Positions 25,351 through 37,593 are shown, numbered from the stretch's first letter. The stretch is DNA of 64,000 bases from Rhizophagus clarus (GCA_015698045.1 BLAL01000297.1:1116001-1180000); one strand, 5' to 3'. Notes: generated by a model not told the origin, from the letters alone. Made by a program: numbers and translations.

Positions 25351-25394
25351 TCTTCTAGATTTATATGAATAGCTAGGCGGCTTAGCACAGGTCG

Positions 25395-25725
25395 AAATAT
25401 AATAAATCGGCCATCAGTCAGTGATATGACTGATTGGTGACTGATTGGTAACCGATTGGTTGCCGATTCTTTCAATCTGTTACCTATCGGTCATCAATCA
25501 GGCACTAATTTCGATCAGTTACCAATCAGTTATATAACCAATTGGTGACCGATTGATAGCAGACTAGTGTCAATTTAGCTATCAGTTATCAATCGGCTAT
25601 ATCGGATTGATGACTGATTGGTGTCGGATGAGATTTAGTAAGCAATCGATCAGCAATCAGTCAGCAATCGGTTAGTAATCAGTTATATTGCTGATTTATG
25701 ACTGATTGATGATCATTTTAATCTG
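25395..25725. repeat. Degenerate CGATTGGT / ACCAATCG minisatellite
   Basis: About 330 bases built from variants of GATTGGTGACCGATTGG and its complement, alternating in both orientations with spacing of roughly 10-15 bases. The same motif family recurs at 40560-40715. No coding frame. Confidence 0.8.
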
Positions 25726-25829
25726 GAACTTCAGAATCTGTAATTGTAATCTTAAAAAAATTATTTCAGCTTTGGTTTCTTGTTGATTGTAAGGTTGCTT
25801 GCCAAACCTAGGAGGTTCACTGGTTAAAA

Positions 25830-26045
25830 TCAATTCTATCAGGTATATATCGGGGACTTATATATCGGCGGCTAATCAGATAAATATCGGGTATTTTTAC
25901 ATATTGGGTACCTGATTTATTACACTTCAAAATATGCCTAATTACTAAAACCCTGATATCTAAACTATTGGTCACCGATATGTTATTTAATATATATTGG
26001 GCACAGTTCTATCTTACACATATCAGGTACCCGATATGTGATACA
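25830..26045. repeat. ATATCGGGTA / TACCCGATAT palindromic minisatellite
   Basis: Loose tandem of TATATCGG(G)TACC-type units, again in both orientations. A denser block of the same family lies at 41560-41935. In both places it follows the CGATTGG family in the same order. Confidence 0.75.
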
Positions 26046-26049
26046 AATT

Positions 26050-26530
26050 TTAATACGTTAGATTTCATATTATATAACGTATTAAGAAATTTTTTAGAGT
26101 TTACTTTCTTTATAGATTTTTCTTTTTAGAAATTTTTAATTCGTTTAATGTAGTTAAAAAATTTTTATTGTCTTATTTGTTGAATGCATTATCAAGTTTA
26201 TAAATTTTTTGTAAAGTGTTTAAAAGTATGATTATTATTGTTAATATTTTTATTTTATTACGTATTTTATTACAATCTAACATACTAAAAAAATAATGTC
26301 CGCGTTTAGATTACTCCGTATAAATAAAGCTGATTTGAATTGTGTAATATACATCATGTGACGCAACTGACACGTATTACGTCTGAATTGAGTAAAATGT
26401 ACGATTGGTTCGTCACAATGCGAAAATTGCAGGCAAGTTCCATTTACTTGCATAATCAATTAATCGATAGGTGAATTATAATTTTACTTTAATTATAATT
26501 ACTTTTATATCTTTTTTTTTTTCTCTTGAC
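26050..26530. other. AT-rich non-coding stretch
   Basis: No credible gene. AT-rich with A/T runs; the short frame at 26277-26459 has no support. It separates the minisatellites from the probable Helitron 5' region. Confidence 0.6.
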
Positions 26531-26830
26531 TCAGCTTTATCTTTCAGGTACAGAGTGGAACAATCGCGAAATTTCGGTTTGTGCGATGTTCATTAATCAC
26601 GAAATTTCGATGTTTGTTAATCGCAAAATTTCGGTTTGTGTGACGTTCGTTATCAGGTGAGTTGATTTTTTTGTTTTTACCTTCTATTTTCGGTTAATTA
26701 TGATTGATTACTAATTTTTTTTTACACTTTATTTCTTTTCTTTTCTTTTCTTGATTCAGCTTCGTCTTTCAGGTTCAGAATGGAACAATTGCGAAATTTC
26801 TATTCGTGGCTTTGTGCAATGTTCATTATG
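26530..26830 (+). repeat. Tandem duplication in the Helitron 5' region
   Basis: The block CTTGACTCAGCTTTATCTTTCAG...GAACAATCGCGAAATTTCG (26526-26600) is repeated imperfectly at 26750-26805, and a shorter GCGAAATTTCGGTTTGTG piece recurs two to three times between. Each copy has a pyrimidine tract ending in CAG, like a 3' splice site, so it may hold alternative 5' UTR exons of the genes that follow. Confidence 0.6.
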
Positions 26831-27109
26831 ATTCTTTTTTTGTTTTTGATATGAATTTTTTCTTTGGTTTTCTGCTAATTACTAATTTTTCTATTATTTT
26901 CTTTTATTTTCTTTTAATTTCTAGATTCTAAGTCAGGAGATTTTTTTTACACAAAATAATTTAGTATATAATATCAGATGTCAGATGTTTCAACTCTCCA
27001 TTATTATTTATAAATAAATTATAGTAAAAAAAAATATATAAATAAATAAGTTTTTCTTTCCTACTCAACAGAAAAAAATATAATTTTATTTATTTTTACA
27101 ATTACAAAA

Positions 27110-28157
27110 ATGCCTTGCAATTTAAATGCAATTTGTTACATAGACCAACACAATGAAACTTTGGGAAAATCTAGCTTTGTAGTTACTGCTGTTGGTATAG
27201 TTAGTTCTCAACATCAAAATACCAATATCTTCATTCATATAATTGCATTTTATCCAAAAGATGTTACAAGAGATTGTGATTTAGAAAGATTTAAGAAAGG
27301 TGATATTATTAGAGTACAAGGAAGATTTTCAATAATTGAAACTGAAGTTGAGGAGAGCAAAATCAAACTAATAAAGGTATAAATTTACATATGTTTTCTT
27401 TGTATATTTTAATTTAAAAAACAGATGTGAAATATGAAATTTTATTTACTTTATTTTACTTTATTTAAAAAATTAGATGGTGGCTTCAGATATATGTGTA
27501 CTTAATCTTAATGAAGAGGACCTTCCAAAGTCATCATTGTCTGTTGTGCTGGTTGGCACAGCATCTGACAATTCAGAAGTTAATGATGATAAAATCACTT
27601 TGAATTTAAATGCTAGAGAATACATTGATAACCAAAATAATAAGTCTCTTTTGTTTAATTTGTATCATTTTCCAAATGATACACATTTATCACCAATTAC
27701 TACCAAAGTTTCACGTGGATCATCATTATATGTTACTGGTTACTTATCACTTATTGGAGAACTTTTACTTATCAGACTCACACAAATTAATTTTATTGAA
27801 AATACTTACTCATCATCATATAAATCATCAAATTTTGCCTGGGAAAAAAAGCAAGCAGACAATTCAACACCATCTACTTTAGTACAATCTACTCCATCAG
27901 CATTTGATATAGCTAAATCTCTTTTGGAAAAGCCTAATAAAAAAAGGGTAAAACAAGCAACAACTCCATTAAATTCCTTAAAGATTCCAAAACTTTCCTC
28001 CTTAGCATCACCTCAATCAAGTGCAAATAATGAAGATGAAACTTTACATGAAAAAGAAATTCAATCTGAAATTTCTAATGAAGAGAATAAACAAGAAAAA
28101 GAAGAGCAAATAGTACAAACACCAACAAAACCAAAGAGAGGAAGAAAAACAAAATAA
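27110..28157 (+). CDS. RPA-like double OB-fold single-strand DNA-binding protein (two exons)
   Basis: Exon 1 27110-27376, intron 27377-27476 (GTATAA...TTAG, 100 nt, phase 0), exon 2 27477-28157; 316 codons if spliced, ending TAA. Each exon encodes one OB-like beta-barrel pattern: in exon 1 KSSFVVTAVGIVSS...IHIIAFYP...FKKGDIIRVQGRFSIIE, in exon 2 KSSLSVVLVGTASD...SLLFNLYHFP...VSRGSSLYVTGYLSLIGELLLIRL. The shared G-x-x-(I/L)-x-V-x-G strand signature supports the fold and a duplication. A disordered Lys/Glu-rich tail ends PKRGRKTK, a likely nuclear signal. RPA-like genes are known cargo of Helitrons elsewhere; here it would coat single strands during rolling-circle transposition. Family call by pattern; frame intact. 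Confidence 0.7.
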
Positions 28158-28189
28158 GGCTAAATATTTTTTTATTAATTATATTTGTA

Positions 28190-28320
28190 TTTTTTTTCTT
28201 TCATTTTCTTTTTTTTTCTTTTATTTTCTACTTCTTTCTTTCATTTTCTTTTTTTTTCTTTTATTTTCTACTTCCTTCTTTTATTTTCTCTTTCTTTTTC
28301 TTATTTTCTTATTTTTGTAT
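28190..28320. repeat. Pyrimidine-rich tandem repeat
   Basis: Tandem TTTCTTTCATTTTC / TTTTATTTTCTACTTC units, two clear copies of about 55 bp plus a partial third, between the RPA-like and Rep-helicase genes. It may be part of the terminator/promoter region. Confidence 0.75.
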
Positions 28321-28432
28321 TAGATTAAAACAGTAATTAAAAAATTCATTGTTTAAAAAACTATAAATACAAGCTATGTAATTCAAGCAAAAAAATTTTA
28401 TTAAAATAAATATAAGATACTTTTACGAGAAA

Positions 28433-31400
28433 ATGTTTGAAAGTGAAACTTCTGAACAACGTAAAAAAAGATTATATAAAGAAAATAAATCTCGCTATCG
28501 AAAAAAGCAAAAAACCAAGCATTCAGATAGACAACAGTATAGTAATATAATGCGTCATGAATTGGGAAGAATGAATCAGATTTGTATTCATTGTAATGCC
28601 AAATTTTGGATTGATGAAAGAGATCAGAAAAGTAGTCAGGCATCATCATCTTTTGCTGTTTGCTGTGCTGGTGGTAAAGTTAGTTTACCACCTTTACTTA
28701 AACCACCATCATACATATTAGATTTGTATACTTCATCAAGTTCTGATGCAGCTTTATTTCGAAAAAATATAAGAGGATATAATAACATTTTAGCATGCAC
28801 TTCATTTGGAGCCAATATAGATGAAAAATTTCAAGGGCAAGGTGTATCAAATTTTCGAATTCATGGCCAAGTTTATCATAGAATTGGATCATTATTACCA
28901 GAGAATGAGCATTTTCCAGCATTTGCTCAGTTGTATATTTATGATACTGAACATGAAAATGAAAATCGGCAAAACATCATGCAAGATTTGAATAATGATA
29001 TTTTGCTAAATTTACAGAATATGCTGGATGAATGCAATCCATATATTAGAAGTTTTCGTCAAGTAAGAGATATCATTTTGTCAAATGCTACTTCTCAAAT
29101 TTCAATGGTAATTCATAGTGATAGAACACATAATCCACATTGTTATAATGCTCCTACCTCTTCTGATGTAGCTGCAATTATTATTGGTGATGGCTATGAT
29201 GTAAATCCAACTAATCAAAATATCTGTCTTAGATTACATGATGGAGGTTTGCAAATCATATCAGAAACTCATCCATCATATGATCCATTATACTATGTAC
29301 TTTTATTTCCAAGAGGTGATGATGGTTGGCATATAAATATACCTCTTATAGGATTGTCAAAAAGAAAAAGAATAACACCAATGCAATTTTATTCTTATAG
29401 ATTGCAAATTAGAGATGGAGATTGGTTACAATATGCAGGACATTTATATCAGCAGTATATTGTTGATCAATATGCTAAAATAGAACAGGAACGCTTGAAT
29501 TATCTTAAATTAAATCAGACAATACTTCGTACTGAAATGTATCAAGGTACTGTAGATGCTATAGATGCTGAAGACATTAGTAATAATATTGGGCGTCGCA
29601 TAATTCTCCCATCTTCATTTACTGGTGGACCACGACAAATGTATCAGTTATATCAAGATGCTATGTCTATTGTAAGTCATTTTGGAAAGCCAGATCTTTT
29701 TATAACATTCACATGTAATCCAAAATGGCCAGAAATTACCAGAGAATTATTACCTAACCAAAATGCTACTGATAGACCTGATTTAACAGCTCGAGTTTTT
29801 CACTTAAAATTGCAAAAACTATTAAAAGATTTAAATATTAATCATTGGTTTGGTAAAGTTATAGCCTATGTTTATGTAGTAGAATTTCAAAAACGTGGTT
29901 TACCTCATGCACATATTTTATTAATATTGGCTCCAGAAGATAAGATATATTCTATTGAAAAATATGATTCAATTGTTTCTGCTGAAATTCCAGATCCAGC
30001 AATATATCCTCTTGCTTATGAAACAGTAACAACTTGCATGATGCATGGTCCATGTGGTATTTTAAACCCATCTGCACCATGTATGAAAGATGGTAAATGC
30101 CAGAAAAATTATCCCAAAAATTTTCAAGAATGTACTAAAGAAAATGAAAATGGATATCCTATTTATTGTAGACGTGAAAATGGCAGATTTGTTGAAACTA
30201 GAAGTGGAATTCGATTAGATAATAGATGGGTTGTTCCATATAACATTAGTTTAGCTACAAAATACAATGCTCATATTAATGTTGAAATTTGCAATTCTAT
30301 TTTAGCAATTAAGTATTTATACAAATATGTTTATAAGGGTCATGACCGAGCTACTATTACTCTTTCTCAAACTAATAATACTCAGACATCAGCTAATATT
30401 GAAACAATAGATGAAATTAAAATGTATCTTGATGCGAGATACATTTCTTCTTCTGAAAGTACTTGGAGAATTTTTCATTATCGATTGCATAATCATATTC
30501 CAAGTGTGCAAAGATTAGCTGTTCATCTTTCTAATCAACAATCTATTACATTTCAAGATGGAGACAATTTGCAACATATTGTAGATTATGCTACTACACG
30601 TATGACAACTTTAACAGCTTGGTTTCAAGAAAACTTAGAAAATATTGCAGCACATGAATATAAATATACAGATTTTCCACTTTATTATACTTGGAATAAA
30701 TCTCAATGCAAATGGAATCCTCGAAAATCTGCAACAGGAGCTATTGGAAGACTTTATATGGTTCAACCTTCAGAAGGAGAAAGATACTACTTACGAATCT
30801 TATTAACTCACATCAAAGGTGCCACCAGTTTTGATAACTTAAAAACTGTTAATGGATATACATGTAGGACTTTTAAAGAAGCCTGTATTCATTTAGGCCT
30901 TCTTCAAAATGATAATGAATGGGATATATGTTTATATGAAGCAAGTAAAATAAATACAGGACAGCAATTACGTCATTTATTTGCAATGATTCTTTTATAT
31001 TGTCAACCAGCAGCACCTGAAAAGTTATGGAATAAATACAAATCAGCATTATGTGAAGATATTTTATATCAATATCATCAAACTACTATAGTAAATAATA
31101 TAATTGAATGTAGAGCACTAAATCAATTAAACCAATATTTACTATCAAATGGAAAATCTCTTAAAGATTTTCCAGATATGCATCTTTTATTAGAAAATAT
31201 GCCAGATGTTGATAATGATAATAATAATTTAGATCAGTTAATTCAGGAAGAAAGATTATTATATAATATCATGCATTTAGAGAGTATATTACATAATAAT
31301 ATTCCCTTATTAAATGCAGAGCAGCATGCTATATATAATGCTGTTATACAAGCATTTGAGCATAATTCTTCTGAGTGTTTTTTGTTGATGGACCAGGTGG

Positions 31401-32736
31401 TACTGGCAAAACATTTTTATATAATACTATACTTGCAAAAGTTAGATTATGTGGTGAAATTGCATTGCCTGTAGCTTCTTCTGGAATTGCTGCACTTTTA
31501 ATAGATGGTGGTAGGACTGCACATTCTCGATTTAAAATTCCAATTAAATTAAATGAAACTTCAACATGCAATATTTCACGAAGAAGTAAAGAAGCCTGTT
31601 TGATTAATATAGCAAAGGTTTTTATTTGGGATGAAGCTCCAATGATGCATAAATTTGCATTTGAAGCTGTTGATCGAACACTTCGTGATATTACACAGAT
31701 AGACAAACCATTTGGAGGAAAAATTTTTATTTTTGGAGGAGATTTTCGACAAATTCTGCCTGTAATACCACATGCAACCCGTGCTGATATTGTATCTGCA
31801 AGTTTAAGTAAATCATATATATGGAGACATTTGAAAATTATGAAACTAACAATTAATATGAGACTTTGTCAATCTCATAATTCCCAAGATGATAATTCAA
31901 AACAAAAAGAATTTGCAGAATTTCTTTTAAAAATTGGAAATGGGAAATATTCAACCAATTCAAATACAGAAAATATGATAACTCTCTCTGCAGATATGAC
32001 TATAACTAAGGGCAATTTAACTGATCTTGCAAATTTTGTTTATCCTAATTTGGCTAAAAATTCAGGAAATGTAAATTATATGGTTGGCAGAGCAATATTA
32101 ACTCCTAAAAATACTGATGTTGATATAATTTCAGATATGTTAATGAGTAGATTACCAGGTGAAACCAGAGTATATCCCAGTTTAGATTCTACAGATTCAA
32201 CAGAAAATACCTATAGGCAGCAATCTCAGATATATTCACCTGAATTTTTGAGATCTTTAAAGGTGTCTGACCTTCCTCCTGGTGAATTAAAATTAAAAAC
32301 AGGAATTCCAATTATACTTTTACGAAATCTGAATCCATCAGAGGGACTTTGCAACGGTACCAGGCTAATTGTTCATGATCTTCAAAGTAAAGTAATTGAT
32401 GCAGAAATTATTACTGGCTCTCATATTGGTAAACGTGTCTTTATACCTCGAATTACATTGAGTCCTTCAGAAAGCAGTTTACCCTTTACTTTAAAGCGAT
32501 TACAATTTCCAGTACGTGTTGCATTTTCAATGACAATAAACAGAGCACAAGGCCAGACATTAAACAAGATGGGACTTTATTTACCACAACCAGTGTTTTC
32601 ACATGGCCAACTATATGTTGCTTTATCAAGGGTTATATCATATCAATGCATTAAGGTTCTTATATTACATAATGATTATCAAAAAGACTGTCAAACTAAA
32701 AATATTGTATATAGGGAAATTTTTCAAAATACTTAA
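28433..32736 (+). pseudogene. Helitron Rep-helicase, split by one frameshift
   Basis: Bifunctional Helitron protein. The ATG at 28433 opens a 1013-codon frame with the Helitron N-terminal region (Cys-containing CIHCNAKFW...CCAGG near the start), the Rep nuclease with ITFTCNPKWPE (about residue 425) and the HUH motif GLPHAHILL (His492 and His494), and the two-tyrosine motif KYLYKYVYKG (Tyr628 and Tyr632, four apart). The PIF1/SF1B helicase follows in the next frame from 31375: GPGGTGKT (Walker A), FIWDEAPM (Walker B), FGGDFRQILPV, and the C-terminal INRAQGQTL and YVALSR motifs, stop at 32736. The frame changes inside the run of six T at 31378-31383; one more T would restore continuity. Either a fresh mutation or a homopolymer error; everything else is intact. 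Confidence 0.93.
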
Positions 32737-32950
32737 TTAACACTATTTCAATAAATACTATAAATATAATTAAATATAATTTGGCACATATCATTTTATT
32801 TTAAACTAATTTACATTCTTATTTTTATACTAATCAATAGCTATTACATTAAATTTTTAATTATAAATAATATTTAATTTTTCTATTTATTTATAACTCA
32901 AAAATTTCTTTAATATGCCATATTGGGACGTTGATTTACATAAATTTACA

Positions 32951-32983
32951 GATTCTGGCGCAGCGCGACGGGTGATGGCTAGT
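32951..32983 (+). other. Probable Helitron 3' terminus
   Basis: GC-rich self-complementary GCGCaGCGC, then CTAG|T. The position downstream of the helicase stop (about 240 nt) and the abrupt change to satellite DNA after it support this. The hairpin is short, so it may be decayed. Confidence 0.55.
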
Positions 32984-33021
32984 AAATTAATAAAAAAGTT
33001 ACAGTCATTTATAATACAATT

Positions 33022-33051
33022 TTAAGAAAAGTTTGCTCAAACTTTTCTTAA
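33022..33051. other. Perfect 14-bp hairpin
   Basis: TTAAGAAAAGTTTG and its exact complement are separated by only CT. It sits between the Helitron 3' end and the satellite; it could extrude as a cruciform or form an RNA stem. No following T run to make a clear terminator. Confidence 0.7.
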
Positions 33052-33099
33052 TCGTGATCACGTTAGGATCAAGAGAAACAAGAGAAACTGCAACCTAAA

Positions 33100-33540
33100 A
33101 TAAATAAAAAAACGTTAAAACTGTTTCTTTAATATTCAAAAAATATCCCTCCCTCCCTCCTTATATTTCAAGTCCGGAGTTTAACAATCTGAAAAAAATA
33201 AAGAAAGAAATGTTAGTAACGTTTCTTTAATATTAAAAAAAAATCACCACCCTTTCTAACTTACATTTTCAAGTCCGGTTCATCTAAGAAGGCCGGCAAC
33301 CTAAAAAAATAAAGAAAGAAACGTTAGTAACGTTTCTTTAATATTAAAAAAAATCCCCACTCTTTTCAACTTACATTTCCTAAGTTCAGTTTGTCCAAGA
33401 AGACTGGTAACCTAAAAAAATAAGAAACGTTAGTAACGTTTCTTTAATATTAAAAAAAAATTCCCCCACTCCTTCCAACTTACATTCCAAGCCCGGGAGT
33501 AGCAACCTAAAAAAAAATAAAAAAAAAGTCATGGTTTAGA
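33100..33540. repeat. Satellite block 1 with palindrome GAAACGTTAGTAACGTTTC
   Basis: About four units of roughly 110 bp. Each has the AACGTT(AGT)AACGTT palindrome, an A run, a C/T-rich stretch, an AGTCCGG-type segment and a CAACCTAAAAAAATAAA segment. The same family runs in the opposite orientation at 37960-39235. Confidence 0.88.
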
Positions 33541-33544
33541 AAAC

Positions 33545-35727
33545 CGTAAAAATAGATTGATCATGATAATCAATGATCATCAAATTAAATTAAAATGCTG
33601 AAACTATTGCATGTAAACGCCAAAAGGTTTCAGCAGTTTAGCAAAAATGAGTTTGATCACTTATTTTGAAAATGTGAAAGATTATTTCAAGATTTTATAT
33701 TGTAAATTGATAGATTAGTTCTCTCAATTTGATCTATGGAAAGATTTTAGTAACATTTTGGAAGAATCAGCGGTATTAGATCTGTCACGCCTAAATGTAC
33801 CTTTTTTAAAAATTTATTGGAGACATTTCATCATTATAATATATTATATAATATATGACGACAGATTGTTTATTTAATTAATACTTTAATAAAAAAAAAA
33901 AATAAATGTTTATTGAATAAAAGCAATTTATTATAATAAGCTTTAATTACTTATAATTGAGGTCAAATTTTTTAATTTCAGTTGAATATAGGCCGATATT
34001 AAATCAAATTATAAAATAGTAAAAATATTAAAATATTAATTAGATGACTATATAAAATATATATATATTTAATAAAAAATAATAATAATAAAAGATAATA
34101 AAAAATAAAAATAATAATAATAAAAATAATAAAAATATAAAAATATAAATAAAAAATAAAAATAAAAATAAAATATAAAAAATACAAAATAAAAAAAAAA
34201 TAAAAATAAAAAAATATAATTTACAGATTCCGAGGCCACCGATGCGCAGTGTTTCTACGCCGCCTACGACTGTGGTGGTTTTCTAAGAAATATATATAAA
34301 TTTAGAACTTAAATAACTTAAATATAAATTAAAAAAATTCTTAATAATTACCAGGTCTGTCCCAAAACCTTGTGCAGAACTGCCTATAATATCTTTCTCC
34401 TTCTTATGACCACCTTCCATTTCACGCATCATTCCTCCATTCACAGAAATTCTAAAAATGTTAATACTATTAATTTTTTATTTTTTTTTATTTTTTTTTT
34501 TATGATTTATTATTATTTTACTAACATTAAAATTCCTGACCAAGTTTCTCCACTTTCTTTCTACCTGTTGGCCAGTGAACCTCACGCGAAACTGTCTCTG
34601 AATTCTTTGAGCTAGGCTTTTCCAGAATTCAGAGCGGTCCCTTCTGGGTATGTCATGGTAGTAGTTGTTCCTTCTCCTTTACATTATTTATTTAATTTTT
34701 AGATCAGAAAACGTAAGAGAAAAAAAAACTAGAATATGATCAAAGTTATTTATTAGTTTTCATTTAATTTTTTACCTCCTATATCTTATTAAATATTCAG
34801 TTATTGCATCAGTCCAATTTGCGAGCATTTTAAGAAAAAGAATATATAATAATAAAAAATAACGGCAACAAATTTTAAGAAAAAGAATATATAATAAAAA
34901 TAACGATAACAAATTTATTGTAAGAAAAAAAAAAAAGATGAAACCTCTTTTTATAAACAATTTTTTATCACCTTGTATTATTATATTAATTATCCTTCAA
35001 GAACATTTACGTAAATTGTTCTAATTTCTCAAATATGTCATGATTGTTATGATCTGTCTTTTTTATATTAATTATAATACAGATACGGATCTACAATACA
35101 ATCAATCACAATGAACAAGTTAAACTCGACCTAAAGTCAATTGTTATGATCGTGATTCTAAAATATCAAGATAAAGGTCTTCTTTTTAATTATATATCAA
35201 ATCTAAAAAAGGTAAAATCTAATAATACAGATATGTAAATAAATAGTGTTTTTTATTTTGGTTTATAATAAGCTTTTGCCAATTATAGACTACAAATAAA
35301 ACAATTACGAATCTACAATACATTACACAAAGATCTTGAGCGAACAAGTTAAACTCGAGTTCAAAGCAAACAATTTAAATTCAAAATAAAATATCCAAGA
35401 TTAACAAAAAAGTTGGTAATGTTATAATGAAATCGGTAGTAAAACTTAATTTAATCATCTTTAATTAGGTATAAAAATTCTGATAAATTTAATAAAATCA
35501 GTGATTTTTTAATAATTTTATCAACTCAAGTTGAGCACGAATAGTGAATAATCAAGTTTGTGCTTCTTTGCTAATATTGACTTGTGCATTCGATAAATGA
35601 CCGATTTTGTGGCTGATGTGGCTGAATATAATATTACCCAAATAACCAATAAAAATTGATAATTTTATTGATCATGTGATTGCACGATCATGATTTAATT
35701 ATTTATTTATCATATTTTTTTTTAATT
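33545..35727. other. AT-rich non-coding region
   Basis: No credible gene. 34060-34210 is an (AATAAA)n-like low-complexity tract whose complement gives a meaningless Phe/Ile frame. 34810-34930 holds a short direct repeat (TTTTAAGAAAAAGAATATATAATAA twice). A GC-richer island at 34226-34290 (GGCCACCGATGCGCAG...CTACGCCGCC) stands out and could be another element end. Ends where the ORF1-only LINE starts. Confidence 0.6.
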
Positions 35728-35747
35728 AAAATATACTTTGAAAAAAC
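35728..35747. repeat. Target-site duplication, left
   Basis: AAAATATACTTTGAAAAAAC, repeated exactly at 37594-37613. It marks the 5' limit of the ORF1-only LINE. Confidence 0.93.
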
Positions 35748-37593
35748 AAAAAAAAAAAAAACTCTTTCTTCTTTCCTAAAAATTTATTAAAAAACCGCAG
35801 TACAAATTTTTAAATAAATAATATGGAAAGTAAAAATACGTTTTCACTCTTGGCTACTAATGATGACGAACCAATGTTTGAAGAAGGCAAAGATACACTT
35901 GCTTTCGATATAACAAACGCAGCAAGAGAGCTTTTTTTTCAAAATTTTTTTAGTATTATGAGCAAGTCCTTAGAGGAACTTCCCTCAGGGTTTTTCCAAC
36001 GAACTTTGGATGACCAAGCGTCTTTTTTAGTTCAACAATTTGGTCAACATGCTCACCCTACATGTTATGATTCCTATGCAAAACACACATTAGCTCCTGC
36101 GGCTTTTATGTCCCTTATCTTCAACCTTAGTGAAAAAGTAGCTATTATGTCCTTTGCCCCTGCGGCATCGTTCATAGAAAAAAGTTTGGAAAAAATTCCA
36201 GATACTTCCACTGATGCGACTGAAGAACCGCAGCAAGATAACATTGAGATAACAGCAGATACCAATCAACAATCTTCTAGGATAATATCGGAGGAAACAT
36301 CCAAGCCTATACCTGTTCAAGCTAGCTCTCAGACACCGACTTCCAAATCTGGTAATGATAAGTCAGGGGCTAAAAAATCGAATGATCAGCACAAAAAAGA
36401 CAAGGATACTCCCAAGGCAGGCCAAAAGTCAGCTGACAGAAATTCCAAGAAGATCACCAAAATGATCGTCATGAAGGATTTACCTGATAATCTCAAAAAT
36501 AATGTTAGAGATGTCATGCTTTATGATGTCCCAGTAGAATGGTCCCCAGAAACAATCCTCACACGACTCACTACCTGGGGACAAGTCGCATTAATGTCTA
36601 TCAAATCTCAACAGAAGTATTGTACTGTCCGTCTAAAGATAGCTTTCAATGATTTCACTCTTCAAGCTTTTGATGAAGGTAAATGGTGTCATCGACTACA
36701 CAACCTTGAAGTTCGCTGGTTTCCTGGGCGGTGAACCCTTAAGCAAAGACATAACCGGTCTACGTTCACTGCGAAAGTAGAAGGATTACCAGTATCTGTT
36801 ACCACAGATCCTATACTTACCCAGGATTACGATAAACGAGATTCTTTTTTTAAGGATCAAGGCCTGAAGGTCTATAAATTCCTCAAGCAAGGTACTGATC
36901 GCGTGACAATGTTGGGATACTTCAAAAATTACGAGGATTTGAAGACGGCATTAGAATCCCCCTTTGTCTATGAAAGAACTGAGTTCAAATGGTATCGATC
37001 AAGCGGTCGTCCTCCCAAGAAGAATTCTGTAAAGAATTCGGTAAGGTCATCTCAAAAACGCTCTAAAAAGGATAGTGGAGCCCAAGGTTCACCCAAGTCT
37101 TCGTCAAAGCCAGGTTCATCACGTTCAGTGAAGCGTAACCCTCCGTCCAAGAACAAGAATAAGAAAACAAACAATTCAAGCCTGGACAAAGCGGACATCC
37201 TAAAGCTTGTTTTGTCGCTTTTAAGTTAGATGTTTAGTAGTTGTTATTTTTAGTTTTTACTTTCATTTTCTTAGATAGGTGTAGTTTGTTTGTTGATATT
37301 TACCCCCTTTTTTTTTTTTTTTCCTTATATCCTTATTTATTTTATTTTTCCTCACTTAAAGCTAGGATAGTGCTACTGATTATTTTTGCTTTTTCAGGTT
37401 TCCTGGCAGAGTGAAAGTGACTGTATACCACCTTTTCTGGTGTGGTGATTACGCCCTCATATAGAGGTCACGTTGCTATCACCGGGATCCCCCTGTCATG
37501 GTGACAGTTTATTTCAGAATTTTATATACTGTATCTATAGAATTACATAAGTATTTCTGTAATATGTGGTATCCTCCTGTAAAAATAAAAATA
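35748..37593 (+). mobile_element. ORF1-only LINE derivative (HAL1-like) with perfect TSD
   Basis: 1846-bp unit bounded by a perfect 20-bp direct repeat. It starts with an A run and a short 5' UTR, has one long broken frame (35823-37229) that resembles a LINE ORF1, and ends in (AAAAAT)n at 37581-37593, a tail used by several LINEs. No endonuclease, RT or RNase H. The 3' UTR (37380-37500) has hairpin-forming stretches (CACCTTTTCTGGTGTGG; GTCATGGTGAC). By analogy with HAL1 in mammals this would be mobilised in trans by a full LINE; that is inference. Confidence 0.85.
35823..37229 (+). pseudogene. LINE ORF1-like RNA-binding protein, one internal stop
   Basis: The ATG at 35823 opens a 303-codon frame to TGA at 36732-36734; the same frame then continues without ATG to TAG/TAA at 37229, about 468 codons overall. 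N-terminal third: helical, with FFQNFFSIM and a Gln/His-rich segment. Middle: disordered Ser/Thr/Lys linker (SKSGNDKSGAKKSNDQ...). Then an RRM-like region (MIVMKDLP...VMLYDVPVEWSPETILTRLTTWGQVALMSIKSQQKYCTVRLKIAF), followed after the stop by a second alpha/beta segment (AKVEGLPVSVTTDP...FKNYEDLKTALE) and a very basic Ser/Lys tail (37010-37180). No zinc knuckle. The plan matches fungal LINE ORF1 proteins; RRM by pattern only. Confidence 0.7.

Larger units (their letters stand above)
18855..25375 (-). mobile_element. LINE family 2, poly(A)-tailed, decayed
   Basis: Minus-strand non-LTR element. The 27-base T run at 18855-18881 is its poly(A) tail, preceded on the element strand by an AATAAA-like signal about 25-30 nt upstream. 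Upstream come a 3' UTR, RNase H, RT, endonuclease and the end of an ORF1-like frame (25141-25350). The 5' boundary near 25375 is where the AT-rich minisatellite begins; I found no convincing target-site duplication. It differs from family 1 in sequence and in having a true poly(A) tail. Confidence 0.82.
26530..32982 (+). mobile_element. Helitron (rolling-circle transposon), 5' end approximate
   Basis: Contains a Rep-helicase gene (28433-32736) and, upstream on the same strand, an RPA-like single-strand-binding gene (27110-28157). The 3' terminus fits the Helitron rule: a short GC-rich self-complementary stretch (GGCGCAGCGCGAC, 32957-32969) followed about 10 bases later by CTAG at 32979-32982 and then a T, as expected for insertion between A and T. 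The 5' TC end could not be fixed and is set near the 5' repeats. Helitrons lack terminal inverted repeats and target-site duplications, so the limits rest on these signals only. Confidence 0.75.

Noticed and set aside
18904-25375. Family 2 LINE as the same family as copies A-D
   Set aside because: Domain order is alike, but the motifs (PIPKPEGFNCDLNNIRPI against IPKPHEWRCQL), tail type and 3' sequence differ clearly.
33999-34187. Minus-strand hydrophobic 62-aa ORF
   Set aside because: A translation of an (AATAAA)n-like tract; low complexity only.
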